DNA from: Limnohabitans radicicola | GTDB lineage: Bacteria > Pseudomonadota > Gammaproteobacteria > Burkholderiales > Burkholderiaceae_C | Length of the DNA stretch: 64,000 nt | Direction of reading: 5' to 3' | NCBI RefSeq assembly: GCF_014837235.1 | Contig: NZ_JACYFT010000002.1 | Location: 310,001-374,000, forward strand | Part shown: positions 1-9,538 of the stretch, one piece after another | Position numbering within the stretch: position 1 is the stretch's first letter | How the letters are laid out: each line of letters starts with the position of its first letter | Position numbers and translations under genes: made by a program | The notes under the pieces: generated by a model | Databases searched by the model: none | Told to the model about the DNA's origin: nothing | Seen by the model: only the letters and a program-made list of their open reading frames with translations

Positions 1-1872
1 GGCCACCAAAGAGCGCTCGAACACCCGGTGTGACTGCTGCGCCGCTGGCGCGCCATTGGGCACCAAGCCCTGCTGCTGGCTCATGGTGGTGATCCATTGC
101 AGCAGGCGGAGGTTGCTTTGGTCTTCGCTGCCCAGCACATCCAGGCCCAGGCGCACCAGGCGCACGGCGTTTTCGGTGCGCTCGGTGTAGCGGCCCATCC
201 AGAACAGGTTTTCGGCGGCGCGGCTGGTGACCAGGCGCTGGCGGTGCTGCGGCAGTGGCGAGCTGGGGGTGTTGAGCAGGCTCAAGGGGTCCACCGCTTC
301 GCGCGCGGGGGCTTGCACCCACACATCGGCGCTGCTGCCGCCACGCTGCATGGACGCGATGCCTTCGTGGGTGCCCAGCCGCGCCAGGCCCCCGGGCAGC
401 ACTCGCCACTGGCCTTGCTCGTCGGTGACGGCGAACACGCGCAGGATCACAGGCCGTGTTTCCAGCGTGCCGGGTGAATCTGGCGCGCTGGCCTGCTCGT
501 TCCACACAGGCAGGTGCGACAGTGGCAGCCAGGACTGCACAGTGTGCGCTTCGGGTTCGCGCAGGATACGGCCTGCCCATTCGTCGCGCTCGCGTTGGGT
601 CATCAGGCGGCCGAGCTGGGGCTCGAAACCGTGGCGCTGGCCTTCGTTGGGGTAGGTGGGTTTGACCACACCGTCGGGCAGGTGCAGCAGGGCCTCAGGC
701 TGCGCTGAGGTTTCGCCGCACCACCAACTGGGGATGGCGGGCAGTTGCAGCTCTTCGCCCAAGATGTCTTGGGCCAGTGCAGGCATGAAACCCAGCAGCG
801 CATTCGATTCAAGAAAACCCGAGCCCGGCGTGTTGGCCACCAGCAGCTGGCCGCTGCGCACCGCCTGCAGCAGGCCAGGCACGCCCAGCGTGGAATCGGC
901 GCGCAGCTCCAGTGGGTCCAGCCAGTTGTCGTCCACCCGTTTGAGCAGGCCGTGCACACGCTGCAGGCCTTGCAGGGTCTTGAGGTAGAGCTTCTCGTCA
1001 CGCACCGTCAGGTCATCGGCCTGCACCAGCGTGAGGCCGAGGTAGCGCGCCAGATAAGCGTGCTCGAAATGGGTTTCGTTGTAGGGGCCAGGCGTGAGCA
1101 GGGCGATGTGCGGCGGCGTGTCGCCCTCCTCGGGGCAACGGGCCTTGAGCCCGTCCACCAGCGACTGGTAAGTCGCAGCCAGCCGCTGCACGGGCAGCTG
1201 GTCAAAAGCTTCAGGGAACAGGCGCGAGATGATGAGCCTGTTTTCGAGCAGGTAGCCCAAACCGGACGGCGCCTGGGTGCGCTGTGACATCAGCCACCAC
1301 AGGCCATCGGGCCCGCGTGCCAGATCGAAAGCGGCCAGGCTCAGGTAATGACCGCCGACGGGCGCTGCACCGTGCATGGCGTGCAGGTAGCCGGGGTGGC
1401 CTTGCACCAGCGCCGCTGGCAGCAGCCCCTTGGCCACCAGGGTTTGCGGGCCATAGGCGTCGGCCATGATGTGCTCCAGCAAGGCCATGCGCTGCAGCAC
1501 CCCCCGCTCGATCTGCGCCCAGTGCCTTGTGCTGATGATCAGCGGGAACAGGTCCAGCGCCCAGGGGCGCTGTGGCTGCTCGGCGTTGGCGTAGACGTTG
1601 TAGGTGATGCCGTTGTCACGCACCTGGCGGCGCAGGTTGGCCATGCGCGGGTTGAGGCTGGCCAGTCCTTCGGGGCCCAGACGGGCCATGAAGTCTTCCC
1701 ACAGCTGACCGGGCGGCTGGCTGAGTTCGTCTGCTGTCGGGGCGATGGCGTCCACACGGTCACGCAGCTCATCCCAATGCCCGGCGGGGGCGGCCTGGGC
1801 GTGTTGGCGCAGCCAGCTCATCGGGTCGGGCGGGCTTGGGTCGGTTGCAAACGGGCGCGTCGGTTCGGACAT
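1..1872 (-). CDS. Circularly permuted ATP-grasp / alpha-E fusion protein (C-terminus outside window)
   Basis: The reading frame is open from an ATG at 1872 to the window edge, giving at least 624 codons. The first ~480 residues resemble the circularly permuted ATP-grasp family (DUF404/DUF407): LLTPGPYNETHFEH followed by a run like QADDLTVRD is typical. From about residue 547 the alpha-E domain (DUF403) begins with SRAAENLFWMGRYTERTEN. The family is predicted to join amino acids or peptides by ATP-dependent amide bonds; no substrate is known to me. The gene lies 117 bases downstream of the DUF2126 gene on the same strand and is probably co-transcribed with it. The fused layout contrasts with the two separate genes at 8071 and 9539. 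The C-terminal part of alpha-E cannot be judged here. Confidence 0.88.
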   Translation of the reverse strand, partial: MSEPTRPFATDPSPPDPMSWLRQHAQAAPAGHWDELRDRVDAIAPTADELSQPPGQLWEDFMARLGPEGLASLNPRMANLRRQVRDNGITYNVYANAEQPQRPWALDLFPLIISTRHWAQIERGVLQRMALLEHIMADAYGPQTLVAKGLLPAALVQGHPGYLHAMHGAAPVGGHYLSLAAFDLARGPDGLWWLMSQRTQAPSGLGYLLENRLIISRLFPEAFDQLPVQRLAATYQSLVDGLKARCPEEGDTPPHIALLTPGPYNETHFEHAYLARYLGLTLVQADDLTVRDEKLYLKTLQGLQRVHGLLKRVDDNWLDPLELRADSTLGVPGLLQAVRSGQLLVANTPGSGFLESNALLGFMPALAQDILGEELQLPAIPSWWCGETSAQPEALLHLPDGVVKPTYPNEGQRHGFEPQLGRLMTQRERDEWAGRILREPEAHTVQSWLPLSHLPVWNEQASAPDSPGTLETRPVILRVFAVTDEQGQWRVLPGGLARLGTHEGIASMQRGGSSADVWVQAPAREAVDPLSLLNTPSSPLPQHRQRLVTSRAAENLFWMGRYTERTENAVRLVRLGLDVLGSEDQSNLRLLQWITTMSQQQGLVPNGAPAAQQSHRVFERSLVA

Positions 1873-1989
1873 GCCGCCATTGTGGGGCCATTTGTGTCGG
1901 CCCTTGTGTGTTCCCATGTGAGGTGGCGATGCGCCCACCCCGCGTGTGGGCTGGCAGCCCGACAGGGCTGCGCTTGCTCACCCATGACC

Positions 1990-4900
1990 TCAGTGGGCAC
2001 GGCGCAGGTCCAGCGTGTGCGGGAACTCCGGGCTCGCGTGCAGTGTGCTGTTGGGGCCGAGCGCCGCCAGCTGCTTCATCGCGCCAGGCGTGTGGCCCAT
2101 GCGGAAGAAACGCGCCAGGCGGCGGCTTTCGGCCTCATAGGCGTTGACGGGGAAGCTGTCGTAATTGCGGCCACCGGGGTGGACCACATGGTACTGGCAG
2201 CCGCCGAGCGAGCGCTTCATCCAGGTGTCCACCAGGTCCACCGTGAGTGGCGCGTGCACGCCGATGCTCGGGTGCAGCGACGAGGGCGGGTTCCAGGCCT
2301 TGTAGCGGACGCTGGCCACGTACTCGCCCACCACGCCTGTGGGTTGCAGGGGCAGGGGCTTGCCGTTCACCGTGATGGTGTGGCGGCTGGGGTTCATGCC
2401 GCTCACATGCACCTCGATGCGTTCCAGCGACGAGTCCACATAACGGGCGGTGCCGCCTGCGGCGCTTTCCTCGCCCATGACGTGCCAAGGCTCCAGCGCG
2501 TTGCGCAGGGTGAGCACCGCACCATCGACCCGGAGTTGTCCGACCAGTGGGAAGCGGAACTCGAAATGCGGCGCGAACCAGCTGGGGTCAAAGTGAAAGC
2601 CCGCATCACCCAGCTCGGTCAGCACATCGTCAAAGTCCTTGTGGATCCAGTGCGGCAGCATGAAGCGGTCGTGCAGCTCGGTGCCCCAGCGGGTGACGGG
2701 CGCGACGTAAGGCTCGTCCCAGAAGCGGGCCACCAGCGCACGCAGCAGCAATTGCTGCACGATGCTCATGCGGGCATGGGGCGGCATCTCGAACGCGCGC
2801 AGCTCCAGCAGGCCCAGCCGCCCGGTGCTGCTGTCGGGTGAATACATCTTGTCGATGCAAAACTCGCTGCGGTGGGTGTTGCCCGTGACGTCAATCAGGA
2901 TGTTGCGCAGCGTACGGTCCACCAGCCACGGCGGCATGTCGGCCCCGTACTTCTGGCGGTTGCGCATGATCTCCCGCAGCGCGATCTCCAGCTCATAGAC
3001 CTGGTCGTTGCGCGCTTCGTCCACACGCGGGGCCTGGCTGGTGGGGCCGATGAACATGCCGCTGAAGAGGTAGCTCAAGCTCGGGTGGTTGTGCCAGTAC
3101 AGGATCAGGCTGGCCAGCAGCTCGGGTCGGCGCAAGAACGGGCTGTCGGCGGGGGTGGCCCCGCCCATCACCATGTGGTTGCCGCCGCCCGTGCCCGTGT
3201 GGCGGCCATCGGTCATGAATTTTTCGGCCGAGAGGCGGGTCTCGAAAGCGGCCTGGTACAAAAACTCGGTGTGCTCGACCAGCTCGGTCCAGTTGTGGGC
3301 CGGGTGGATGTTGACCTCGATCACACCCGGGTCGGGCGTGACTTGCAAAAGTTTGAGGCGTGGGTCGCGTGGGGGCGGGTAGCCTTCGAGCACGATCTTC
3401 ATGCCCAGCTGGCGCGCGGTGGTCTCGACCGCGCTCACGAGTGCCAGGTAGTCTTCAAGGCGCGCCAGCGGCGGCATGAAGACATACAGCACGCCGGATT
3501 TTTCGCCTTTTTTCTCAGCGTCGGCTTCGGCTTGGGGTCCATTGGCCCGGTTGGGGTCGCGCACTTCCACGCACAAGGCGGTGCGCACCACCGACGGGTC
3601 GGACACGAAGCGCGACACGGGCTGGGCTGGCACGGCGGCCGAGCCATGGGCTCCGCTGGCGCCTGCATGGGCCGTCAAGCCCAGAGGGCGTGTTTGCAGC
3701 AGCGTGGGCGCGGCAGCCAAGGCGCCCCGCGGAGCAAAGGGGTCTTGTTCGATCTGGTGCCAACGGTCGGTCGGTGCGGCCCAGGGCAGCGAGTCCAGTG
3801 GCAGGCGCCAGCCCATGGGCGAGTCGCCGGGCATCAGGTACATGCGTTCGTCGCGCAAGAACCAGCGCCCGGTTTGCCAAGCGGAAATGGCCGGGTTGCC
3901 CGTGTCCACCGGTTGCAGTGGCAGCACATAGCCCACGGCCTGATCCAGCCCTTGGCTGAACACGCGGCGCAGGCGGTTGCGCTCCATCTCATCGTCCAGC
4001 CGCGCATCGAACGGGTCCACGTTCACAGGCAATCGGCGTTCGCGCCAGAGGTAGTACCAGGTGTCCTCAAACCCGGGCAGCACGGTGCCTGCGGGCAGGC
4101 CCAGCTGCTGTGTCAGGGTTTGCATGAAGCGCAGGGCGTCTGCACTGGTGTAGTGGCTGGGTTCGCGTTCGTCGGCAAACACCGCCGGGTCTTGCCAGCA
4201 GGGCGTGCCATCGGCACGCCAGTAAATGCTCAGCGCCCAGCGCGGCAGTTGCTCACCCGGGTACCACTTGCCCTGGCCAAAATGCAAGAAACCGCCCTGG
4301 CCGTATTGGTCGCGCAGTTTGTGCACCAGCTCGGTGGCGAGGCCTCGTTTGGTGGGGCCCAGGGCGTCGGTGTTCCATTCGGCGCCATCGCGGTCTTGCG
4401 TGGACACGAAGGTGGGCTCGCCGCCCATGGTCAGGCGCACATCCTCGGCGACCAACTGGGCATCGACCTGTTCGCCCAATTTCAGAACATCGGCCCATTG
4501 TTCATCGGAGTAGGGTTTGGTCACGCGGGGCGATTCGTGGATGCGGGTGACCTTCATCTCGTGGCTGAACTCGACCTCGGCCTTGTCCATCAGTCCTTCG
4601 ATGGGCGCGGCACCCGAAGGCTGCGGTGTGCAAGCGAGCGGGATGTGGCCTTCACCGGCCAGCAGGCCCGAGGTCGGGTCCAGCCCGATCCAGCCCGCGC
4701 CAGGCAGGTACACCTCGCACCAGGCGTGCAAGTCGGTGAAGTCGACCTCGGTGCCGCTGGGGCCGTCCAGCGACTTCACATCGGGTGCCAGCTGGATCAA
4801 GTAGCCCGAGACGAAGCGCGCCGCGATGTTCATGTGGCGAAACAGCTGCACCAACAGCCAGGCCGAGTCCCGGCAGGAGCCGCTGCCCAGCTTGAGCGTT

Positions 4901-5412
4901 TCTTCGGGCGTTTGAACGCCCGGCTCCATGCGGATGGTGTAACGGATGTCTTGGTGCAGGCGCTGGTTGATCTGGACGAGGAAGTCGATGGTGCGCTGGC
5001 GTTGGCGGTCCAGGCTGCTCAGGTACTTTTTGAACAGCGGGGTCTTGGGGTCTTTGTCAAGGTAGGACTGCAGCTCTTCGCGCACCGTGTCCGCGTACTT
5101 GAACGGCACTTCCTCGGCCGAGGGCTCCAGAAAGAAGTCGAAGGGGTTGAACACCGCCATTTCGGTGACCACATCCACGGTGACTTTGAAGGCGGTGGTT
5201 TTTTGGGGGAAGACCAGCCGTGCCTGGTAGTTGGCAAAGGCATCTTGTTGCCAGTTGATGAAATGCTCTGCGGGTTCGACCTTGAGGCTGTAGCTCAGGA
5301 TGCGGCTGCGGCTGTGTGGGGCCGGGCGCAGGCGGACCACCTGCGGGCCCAATTGCACAGGTCGGTCGTAGGTGTAGTGGGTGACGTGGTGCAGGGCAAC
5401 GTGGATGGACAT
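1990..5412 (-). CDS. Transglutaminase-like protein with DUF2126 domain
   Basis: The 1140-residue protein starts at the ATG of MSIHVALHHVTHY; an earlier in-frame start 33 bases upstream would add residues unlike the family. Residues 1-290 form a bacterial transglutaminase-like module with the expected triad: Cys180 (GSGSCRDSAW), His229 (DLHAWCEVY) and Asp245 (GLDPTSG). Residues from about 320 to the end match DUF2126, the large domain often fused to it. Such proteins are predicted thiol peptidases or amidases partnering ATP-grasp/alpha-E proteins, as here, where the fused ATP-grasp/alpha-E gene follows on the same strand. No signal peptide is seen, so it is probably cytoplasmic. The family call is firm; the chemistry is inferred. 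Confidence 0.9.
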   Translation of the reverse strand: MSIHVALHHVTHYTYDRPVQLGPQVVRLRPAPHSRSRILSYSLKVEPAEHFINWQQDAFANYQARLVFPQKTTAFKVTVDVVTEMAVFNPFDFFLEPSAEEVPFKYADTVREELQSYLDKDPKTPLFKKYLSSLDRQRQRTIDFLVQINQRLHQDIRYTIRMEPGVQTPEETLKLGSGSCRDSAWLLVQLFRHMNIAARFVSGYLIQLAPDVKSLDGPSGTEVDFTDLHAWCEVYLPGAGWIGLDPTSGLLAGEGHIPLACTPQPSGAAPIEGLMDKAEVEFSHEMKVTRIHESPRVTKPYSDEQWADVLKLGEQVDAQLVAEDVRLTMGGEPTFVSTQDRDGAEWNTDALGPTKRGLATELVHKLRDQYGQGGFLHFGQGKWYPGEQLPRWALSIYWRADGTPCWQDPAVFADEREPSHYTSADALRFMQTLTQQLGLPAGTVLPGFEDTWYYLWRERRLPVNVDPFDARLDDEMERNRLRRVFSQGLDQAVGYVLPLQPVDTGNPAISAWQTGRWFLRDERMYLMPGDSPMGWRLPLDSLPWAAPTDRWHQIEQDPFAPRGALAAAPTLLQTRPLGLTAHAGASGAHGSAAVPAQPVSRFVSDPSVVRTALCVEVRDPNRANGPQAEADAEKKGEKSGVLYVFMPPLARLEDYLALVSAVETTARQLGMKIVLEGYPPPRDPRLKLLQVTPDPGVIEVNIHPAHNWTELVEHTEFLYQAAFETRLSAEKFMTDGRHTGTGGGNHMVMGGATPADSPFLRRPELLASLILYWHNHPSLSYLFSGMFIGPTSQAPRVDEARNDQVYELEIALREIMRNRQKYGADMPPWLVDRTLRNILIDVTGNTHRSEFCIDKMYSPDSSTGRLGLLELRAFEMPPHARMSIVQQLLLRALVARFWDEPYVAPVTRWGTELHDRFMLPHWIHKDFDDVLTELGDAGFHFDPSWFAPHFEFRFPLVGQLRVDGAVLTLRNALEPWHVMGEESAAGGTARYVDSSLERIEVHVSGMNPSRHTITVNGKPLPLQPTGVVGEYVASVRYKAWNPPSSLHPSIGVHAPLTVDLVDTWMKRSLGGCQYHVVHPGGRNYDSFPVNAYEAESRRLARFFRMGHTPGAMKQLAALGPNSTLHASPEFPHTLDLRRAH

Positions 5413-5510
5413 GGATCGGTACTCGACGAAAGCAAGGGGGCCCAACTAAACTAGCAAGAGGCGCGCCAAGATGCCAAAAGTACACAGCGCCACGGTCAGG
5501 GAGACACGTC

Positions 5511-8012
5511 ATGGTTCGACTTCGGTGGGCGAGGCACCTGCATGGGGGGCTGTTGGCTTGGGTAGGTGGTGTGGCGCTGCAGCTGCAGCAGAGCGCCTTG
5601 TGGCCATGGTGGGGCTATGCCTTGCTGGCGGCGGTGGCACTGGCGCTCCTGAGGGGGCGGCATGTGCTGGTGCAGTGTGCGTGCCTGGCCGCATTGGCTT
5701 GGGCCATCACGGGTGGGCATGCCTGGTTGCGCAGCCCGTCCATCGCCCCGCATCTGGAGGGGCGCGACCTGGATGTGGTGGGGGTCGTGCAGGCCATGCC
5801 CCAGCGCCAGGATGTGGGTTGGCGCTTCAGGTTTGAGATCGAAGAAGCCCGGCTGGCTGGCCAGGCGCTGCCCGTGCCAGCGCAAGTCCCGCGTGAGGTT
5901 TACCTGGGTTGGTATGTCGCCTCTTTGCGCGACGAGGTGCAGGCCCCGCAGGCTGTTCCTGAGCCTGTGCAGGCGGGCGAGCGTTGGCGCTTTCGGGTGC
6001 GGCTCAAAGCGCCGCATGGGCAACGCAATCCGCACGGGTATGACTACGAGTTGTGGCTGTGGGAGCAGGGCATCCGCGCCACGGGCTATGTGCGCCAGGG
6101 CCGCGCGGACCCGCCGCCCGAGCGACTCGCAGCCACCTTCAAGCATCCGGTGGAGTGGGCCCGTCAGCTGGTGCGCGACCGCCTGCTGACCCGGCTGGGC
6201 AGCGCTGCAGGCGGTGGGCCAGGCGATGGGCTCAAGGCGGCGGGCATTTTGGCAGCGCTCGTCACGGGCGATCAGGCCGCGATCGACCGCAGCGACTGGG
6301 ATGTGTTCCGCGCCACCGGGGTCTCGCACCTGATGAGCATCTCCGGGGTGCATGTGACCATGCTGGCCTGGTTGGCCGCGGCCTTGGCTTCTGGCCTGTG
6401 GCGGCGCAGCGCCATGTGGGGGCGCAACTGGGCTTTGCGCTGGCCCGCGCCGCAGGTGGGTGCGGTGGTGGGGGTGACGGTGGCTGCGCTCTATGCCTTG
6501 TTCAGCGGCTGGGGTGTGCCCGCGCAGCGCACAGTGGCGATGCTGGCGGTGGTGGCGCTCTTGCGCCTGTCGGCGCGCGACTGGCATTGGCGCGGGGTGT
6601 GGGGCCTGGCCGCTGCAGCGGTGGTGACGCTGGACCCGTGGGCCTTGCTGCAGCCGGGTTTCTGGCTGAGCTTTGTGGCGGTGGGTGTGTTGCTCGCCAC
6701 CGATCGACCTGATCAAAGATCTGAAGCCCTACTGGTTTTTGGACCCGAGCGCACCGTTATGGAGGATGCATGCACCGATAGGGTGCCTGATGGCGGTGTG
6801 CGGGCATGGCGTGCGGCGCTGCTGCAGCGTGGGGGCGCTTTGCTGCGCGAGCAGGCTGTGGTCACGCTGGCGCTGACGCCTTTGACGGTGCTCTTTTTCG
6901 GGCAGGTGTCGCTGGTGGGCTTGCTGGCCAACCTGGTGGCGATCCCGTGGATCACTGTCCTGGTCACACCACTGGCCTTGTTGGGTGTGCTGCTGCCTGT
7001 GCTGTGGGACGCAGCGCAGGCGTGCTTGCAGCCCTTGGCCTGGCTGCTCGCCTGGCTGGCCGCATGGCCTGGGGCGAGCTGGCCCATGCCCATGCCGCCC
7101 TGGCCACTGGCGTTGCTGGCGCTGGTTGGGGCCACAGCGGTCTTGTTATCTGGCCCCTGGTCGTGGCGTGTGTGGGGTCTGCCCCTGCTTTTGCCGGCGC
7201 TGTTTTGGACGGCGCCACGCCCGGCCCCGGGCAGTTTTGAATTGCTGGCCGCTGATGTGGGGCAGGGCAACGCGGTGCTGGTGCGCACCGCCTACCACAG
7301 CTTGCTCTACGACGCGGGGCCGCGCTATTCACCCGAGAGCGATGCGGGGCACCGGGTGCTGGTGCCGCTCTTGGCACAGGCCGGAGAGAAGCTCGATGTG
7401 CTGATGCTCAGCCACCGCGACAGCGACCACACGGGCGGCGCTGCGGCGGTGCTTGCCATGCAGCCGCAGGCGCGGCTGTGGTCTTCGCTGGAACCCGAGC
7501 ATCCTTTGTTGCGCACACGCCCCGGCCAGCGTTGCGAGGCGGGCCAGCGCTGGGTCTGGGACGGTGTGCAGTTCGAGGTGCTGCACCCGCTGGCCGAGGA
7601 TTTTGAGCGCTCGCGCAAAAGCAATGCACTGAGCTGCGTATTGCGTATCCAGACGGCAACGGTCTCGGCCATTCTGGCGGGGGACATCGAGGCGGTGCAA
7701 GAGCGCGAGCTGCTGGCGCGCGGGGTATCTGCGGTGGACTTCTGGCTGGTGCCCCACCACGGCAGCAAGACATCGTCCACGCCCGAGCTGCTGCAGGATC
7801 TGAAGCCTGCCGTGGCGTTGGCGCAGGCCGGATACCGCAACCGTTTCGGTCACCCAGCCCCTGCCGTGGTGGCCCGCTACCGGGAAGCAGGGATCGCTTG
7901 GTTTGACACCTCCCATTGTGGTGCGGCCACTTGGCGCAGCGATGCCCCCCGGGCTTTGCGTTGCGAACGTGCAGAAAACCCACGGTATTGGCACCACGTC
8001 CCACCACCTTGA
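5511..8012 (+). CDS. comEC: DNA internalization-related competence protein ComEC/Rec2
   Basis: The 833-residue inner-membrane protein has the usual order: N-terminal hydrophobic segments and DUF4131-like region (1-210), the ComEC competence domain with LMSISGVHVTML near residue 275 and many membrane spans, and a C-terminal metallo-beta-lactamase-like domain with SHRDSDHTGG near 633 and VPHHGSKTSS near 747. ComEC forms the channel that carries single-stranded DNA into the cytoplasm during natural transformation. An unusual hydrophilic stretch of about 35 residues, from roughly 396 to 433, interrupts the spans before LTPLTVLFFGQVSLVG. The gene sits between two halves of an ATP-grasp/alpha-E system and diverges from the DUF2126 gene. 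No other competence gene is in the window. Confidence 0.93.
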   Translation: MVRLRWARHLHGGLLAWVGGVALQLQQSALWPWWGYALLAAVALALLRGRHVLVQCACLAALAWAITGGHAWLRSPSIAPHLEGRDLDVVGVVQAMPQRQDVGWRFRFEIEEARLAGQALPVPAQVPREVYLGWYVASLRDEVQAPQAVPEPVQAGERWRFRVRLKAPHGQRNPHGYDYELWLWEQGIRATGYVRQGRADPPPERLAATFKHPVEWARQLVRDRLLTRLGSAAGGGPGDGLKAAGILAALVTGDQAAIDRSDWDVFRATGVSHLMSISGVHVTMLAWLAAALASGLWRRSAMWGRNWALRWPAPQVGAVVGVTVAALYALFSGWGVPAQRTVAMLAVVALLRLSARDWHWRGVWGLAAAAVVTLDPWALLQPGFWLSFVAVGVLLATDRPDQRSEALLVFGPERTVMEDACTDRVPDGGVRAWRAALLQRGGALLREQAVVTLALTPLTVLFFGQVSLVGLLANLVAIPWITVLVTPLALLGVLLPVLWDAAQACLQPLAWLLAWLAAWPGASWPMPMPPWPLALLALVGATAVLLSGPWSWRVWGLPLLLPALFWTAPRPAPGSFELLAADVGQGNAVLVRTAYHSLLYDAGPRYSPESDAGHRVLVPLLAQAGEKLDVLMLSHRDSDHTGGAAAVLAMQPQARLWSSLEPEHPLLRTRPGQRCEAGQRWVWDGVQFEVLHPLAEDFERSRKSNALSCVLRIQTATVSAILAGDIEAVQERELLARGVSAVDFWLVPHHGSKTSSTPELLQDLKPAVALAQAGYRNRFGHPAPAVVARYREAGIAWFDTSHCGAATWRSDAPRALRCERAENPRYWHHVPPP

Positions 8013-8070
8013 TGCGGGTCAACCCTGATCGGGTACGCAACTTGCTAAGCTGTGGTCAGGAGAGTTCTGT

Positions 8071-9522
8071 ATGCGCCGATTCGATGAAATGTATGCCCGA
8101 CTGCCGGCCGAAGGCGATGCGGGTGAAGTGAGACAGCACTACGAGGCGTATGCCCGCTGGCTGGCTGGGCAGGACAACAGCGTGATGCAGGCCCGGCGCG
8201 AAGAGGCCGAGGTCATTTTCCGCCGCGTGGGCATCACCTTTGCTGTTTATGGCGACAAGGACGAAGACGGCTCCGGCACAGAGCGCTTGATCCCATTTGA
8301 CCTGATCCCCCGCATCATCGCAGCCAAGGAGTGGAAAGGCATGGAGGCGGGCCTAGTGCAACGCGTCACCGCGCTCAACCGATTCATCCATGACGTGTAC
8401 CACGACCAAGACATCCTGAAGGCGGGCATCATCCCCCGTGAGCAGATCGAGGGCAACGCCCAATTCCGTCCCGAAATGGTGGGCGTGGATGTGCCCAACA
8501 ACATCTACTCGCACATCAGCGGCATCGACATCGTGCGCGCCCCCGACAGCGCAGGCCACGGCGAGTATTACGTGCTCGAAGACAACCTGCGTGTGCCTAG
8601 CGGCGTGAGCTACATGCTCGAAGACCGCAAGATGATGATGCGGCTGTTCCCTGACCTGTTCAGCCAGCACCGCGTGGCCCCTGTGGCGCATTACCCCGAC
8701 CTGCTGCTGGAGACCTTGCGTGCCAGCAGCCCCGCCACCACGGCCGAGCCCACGGTGGTGGTGCTCACGCCCGGCATGTACAACAGCGCCTACTTCGAGC
8801 ACGCCTTTTTGGCGCAGCAGATGGGTGTGGAGCTGGTCGAGGGGCAAGACCTGTTCGTCAAAGACAAGTTCGTCTACATGCGCACCACACGCGGCCCCAA
8901 GCGGGTGGACGTGATCTACCGCCGGGTGGACGACGACTTTTTGGACCCGAATGTGTTCCGCCCCACCTCCACACTGGGCTGCGCGGGCCTGATGGAGGCC
9001 TACAAGGCCGGGCATGTGGCAATTTGCAACGCGGTGGGCACGGGCGTGGCCGACGACAAGTCGATCTACCCCTATGTGCCCGACATGATCAAGTTTTACC
9101 TGGGCGAGGAGCCCATCCTCAAGAACGTGCCCACCTACATGTGCCGCAAGCCCGAGGATTTGCAGTACACCCTGGCCAACCTCAAAGACCTGGTGGTCAA
9201 AGAGGTGCACGGCGCAGGCGGCTACGGCATGCTGGTGGGGCCTGCTGCGACCCAGGCCGAGATCGAGCGCTTCCGTGGCGCGCTGCTGGCCAACCCTGAG
9301 GGCTACATCGCACAACCCACGTTGAGTTTGTCGAGCTGCCCCACCTATGTGGACAGCGGTATCGCGCCGCGCCACATCGACCTGCGGCCCTTTGTGCTGT
9401 CGGGCCGCACGGTGCAGATGGTGCCCGGGGGCCTGACCCGCGTGGCGCTCAAGGAAGGCTCTTTGGTGGTGAACTCCTCGCAAGGCGGCGGCACCAAGGA
9501 CACCTGGATTTTGCAGGACTGA
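8071..9522 (+). CDS. Circularly permuted type 2 ATP-grasp protein
   Basis: The 483-residue protein is a stand-alone member of the DUF404/DUF407 family. The N-terminal part carries GITFAVYGDKDEDG, followed by the family blocks VYHDQDIL, VLTPGMYNSAYFEHAFL and EVHGAGGYGMLVG; the last is the ATP-grasp glycine-rich region. It probably activates a carboxylate with ATP to form a peptide-type bond. The start at 8071 has the strong ribosome binding site AGGAGAG. The alpha-E gene begins 16 bases after the stop, so the two are surely co-transcribed. The product is paralogous to the N-terminal half of the fusion protein at 1-1872. The substrate cannot be deduced. Confidence 0.92.
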   Translation: MRRFDEMYARLPAEGDAGEVRQHYEAYARWLAGQDNSVMQARREEAEVIFRRVGITFAVYGDKDEDGSGTERLIPFDLIPRIIAAKEWKGMEAGLVQRVTALNRFIHDVYHDQDILKAGIIPREQIEGNAQFRPEMVGVDVPNNIYSHISGIDIVRAPDSAGHGEYYVLEDNLRVPSGVSYMLEDRKMMMRLFPDLFSQHRVAPVAHYPDLLLETLRASSPATTAEPTVVVLTPGMYNSAYFEHAFLAQQMGVELVEGQDLFVKDKFVYMRTTRGPKRVDVIYRRVDDDFLDPNVFRPTSTLGCAGLMEAYKAGHVAICNAVGTGVADDKSIYPYVPDMIKFYLGEEPILKNVPTYMCRKPEDLQYTLANLKDLVVKEVHGAGGYGMLVGPAATQAEIERFRGALLANPEGYIAQPTLSLSSCPTYVDSGIAPRHIDLRPFVLSGRTVQMVPGGLTRVALKEGSLVVNSSQGGGTKDTWILQD

Positions 9523-9538
9523 AGGGGAGAACACACAC

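Noticed and set aside
1348..2841. Long plus-strand open frame of 497 codons
   Set aside because: It lies antisense to the ATP-grasp fusion and DUF2126 genes, has a Gly/Ala/His/Arg/Val-rich composition without domains, and arises from high-GC codon bias.
2872..5454. Plus-strand open frame of 860 codons
   Set aside because: Fully antisense to the DUF2126 gene, which has catalytic motifs; the antisense product has no recognisable motif.
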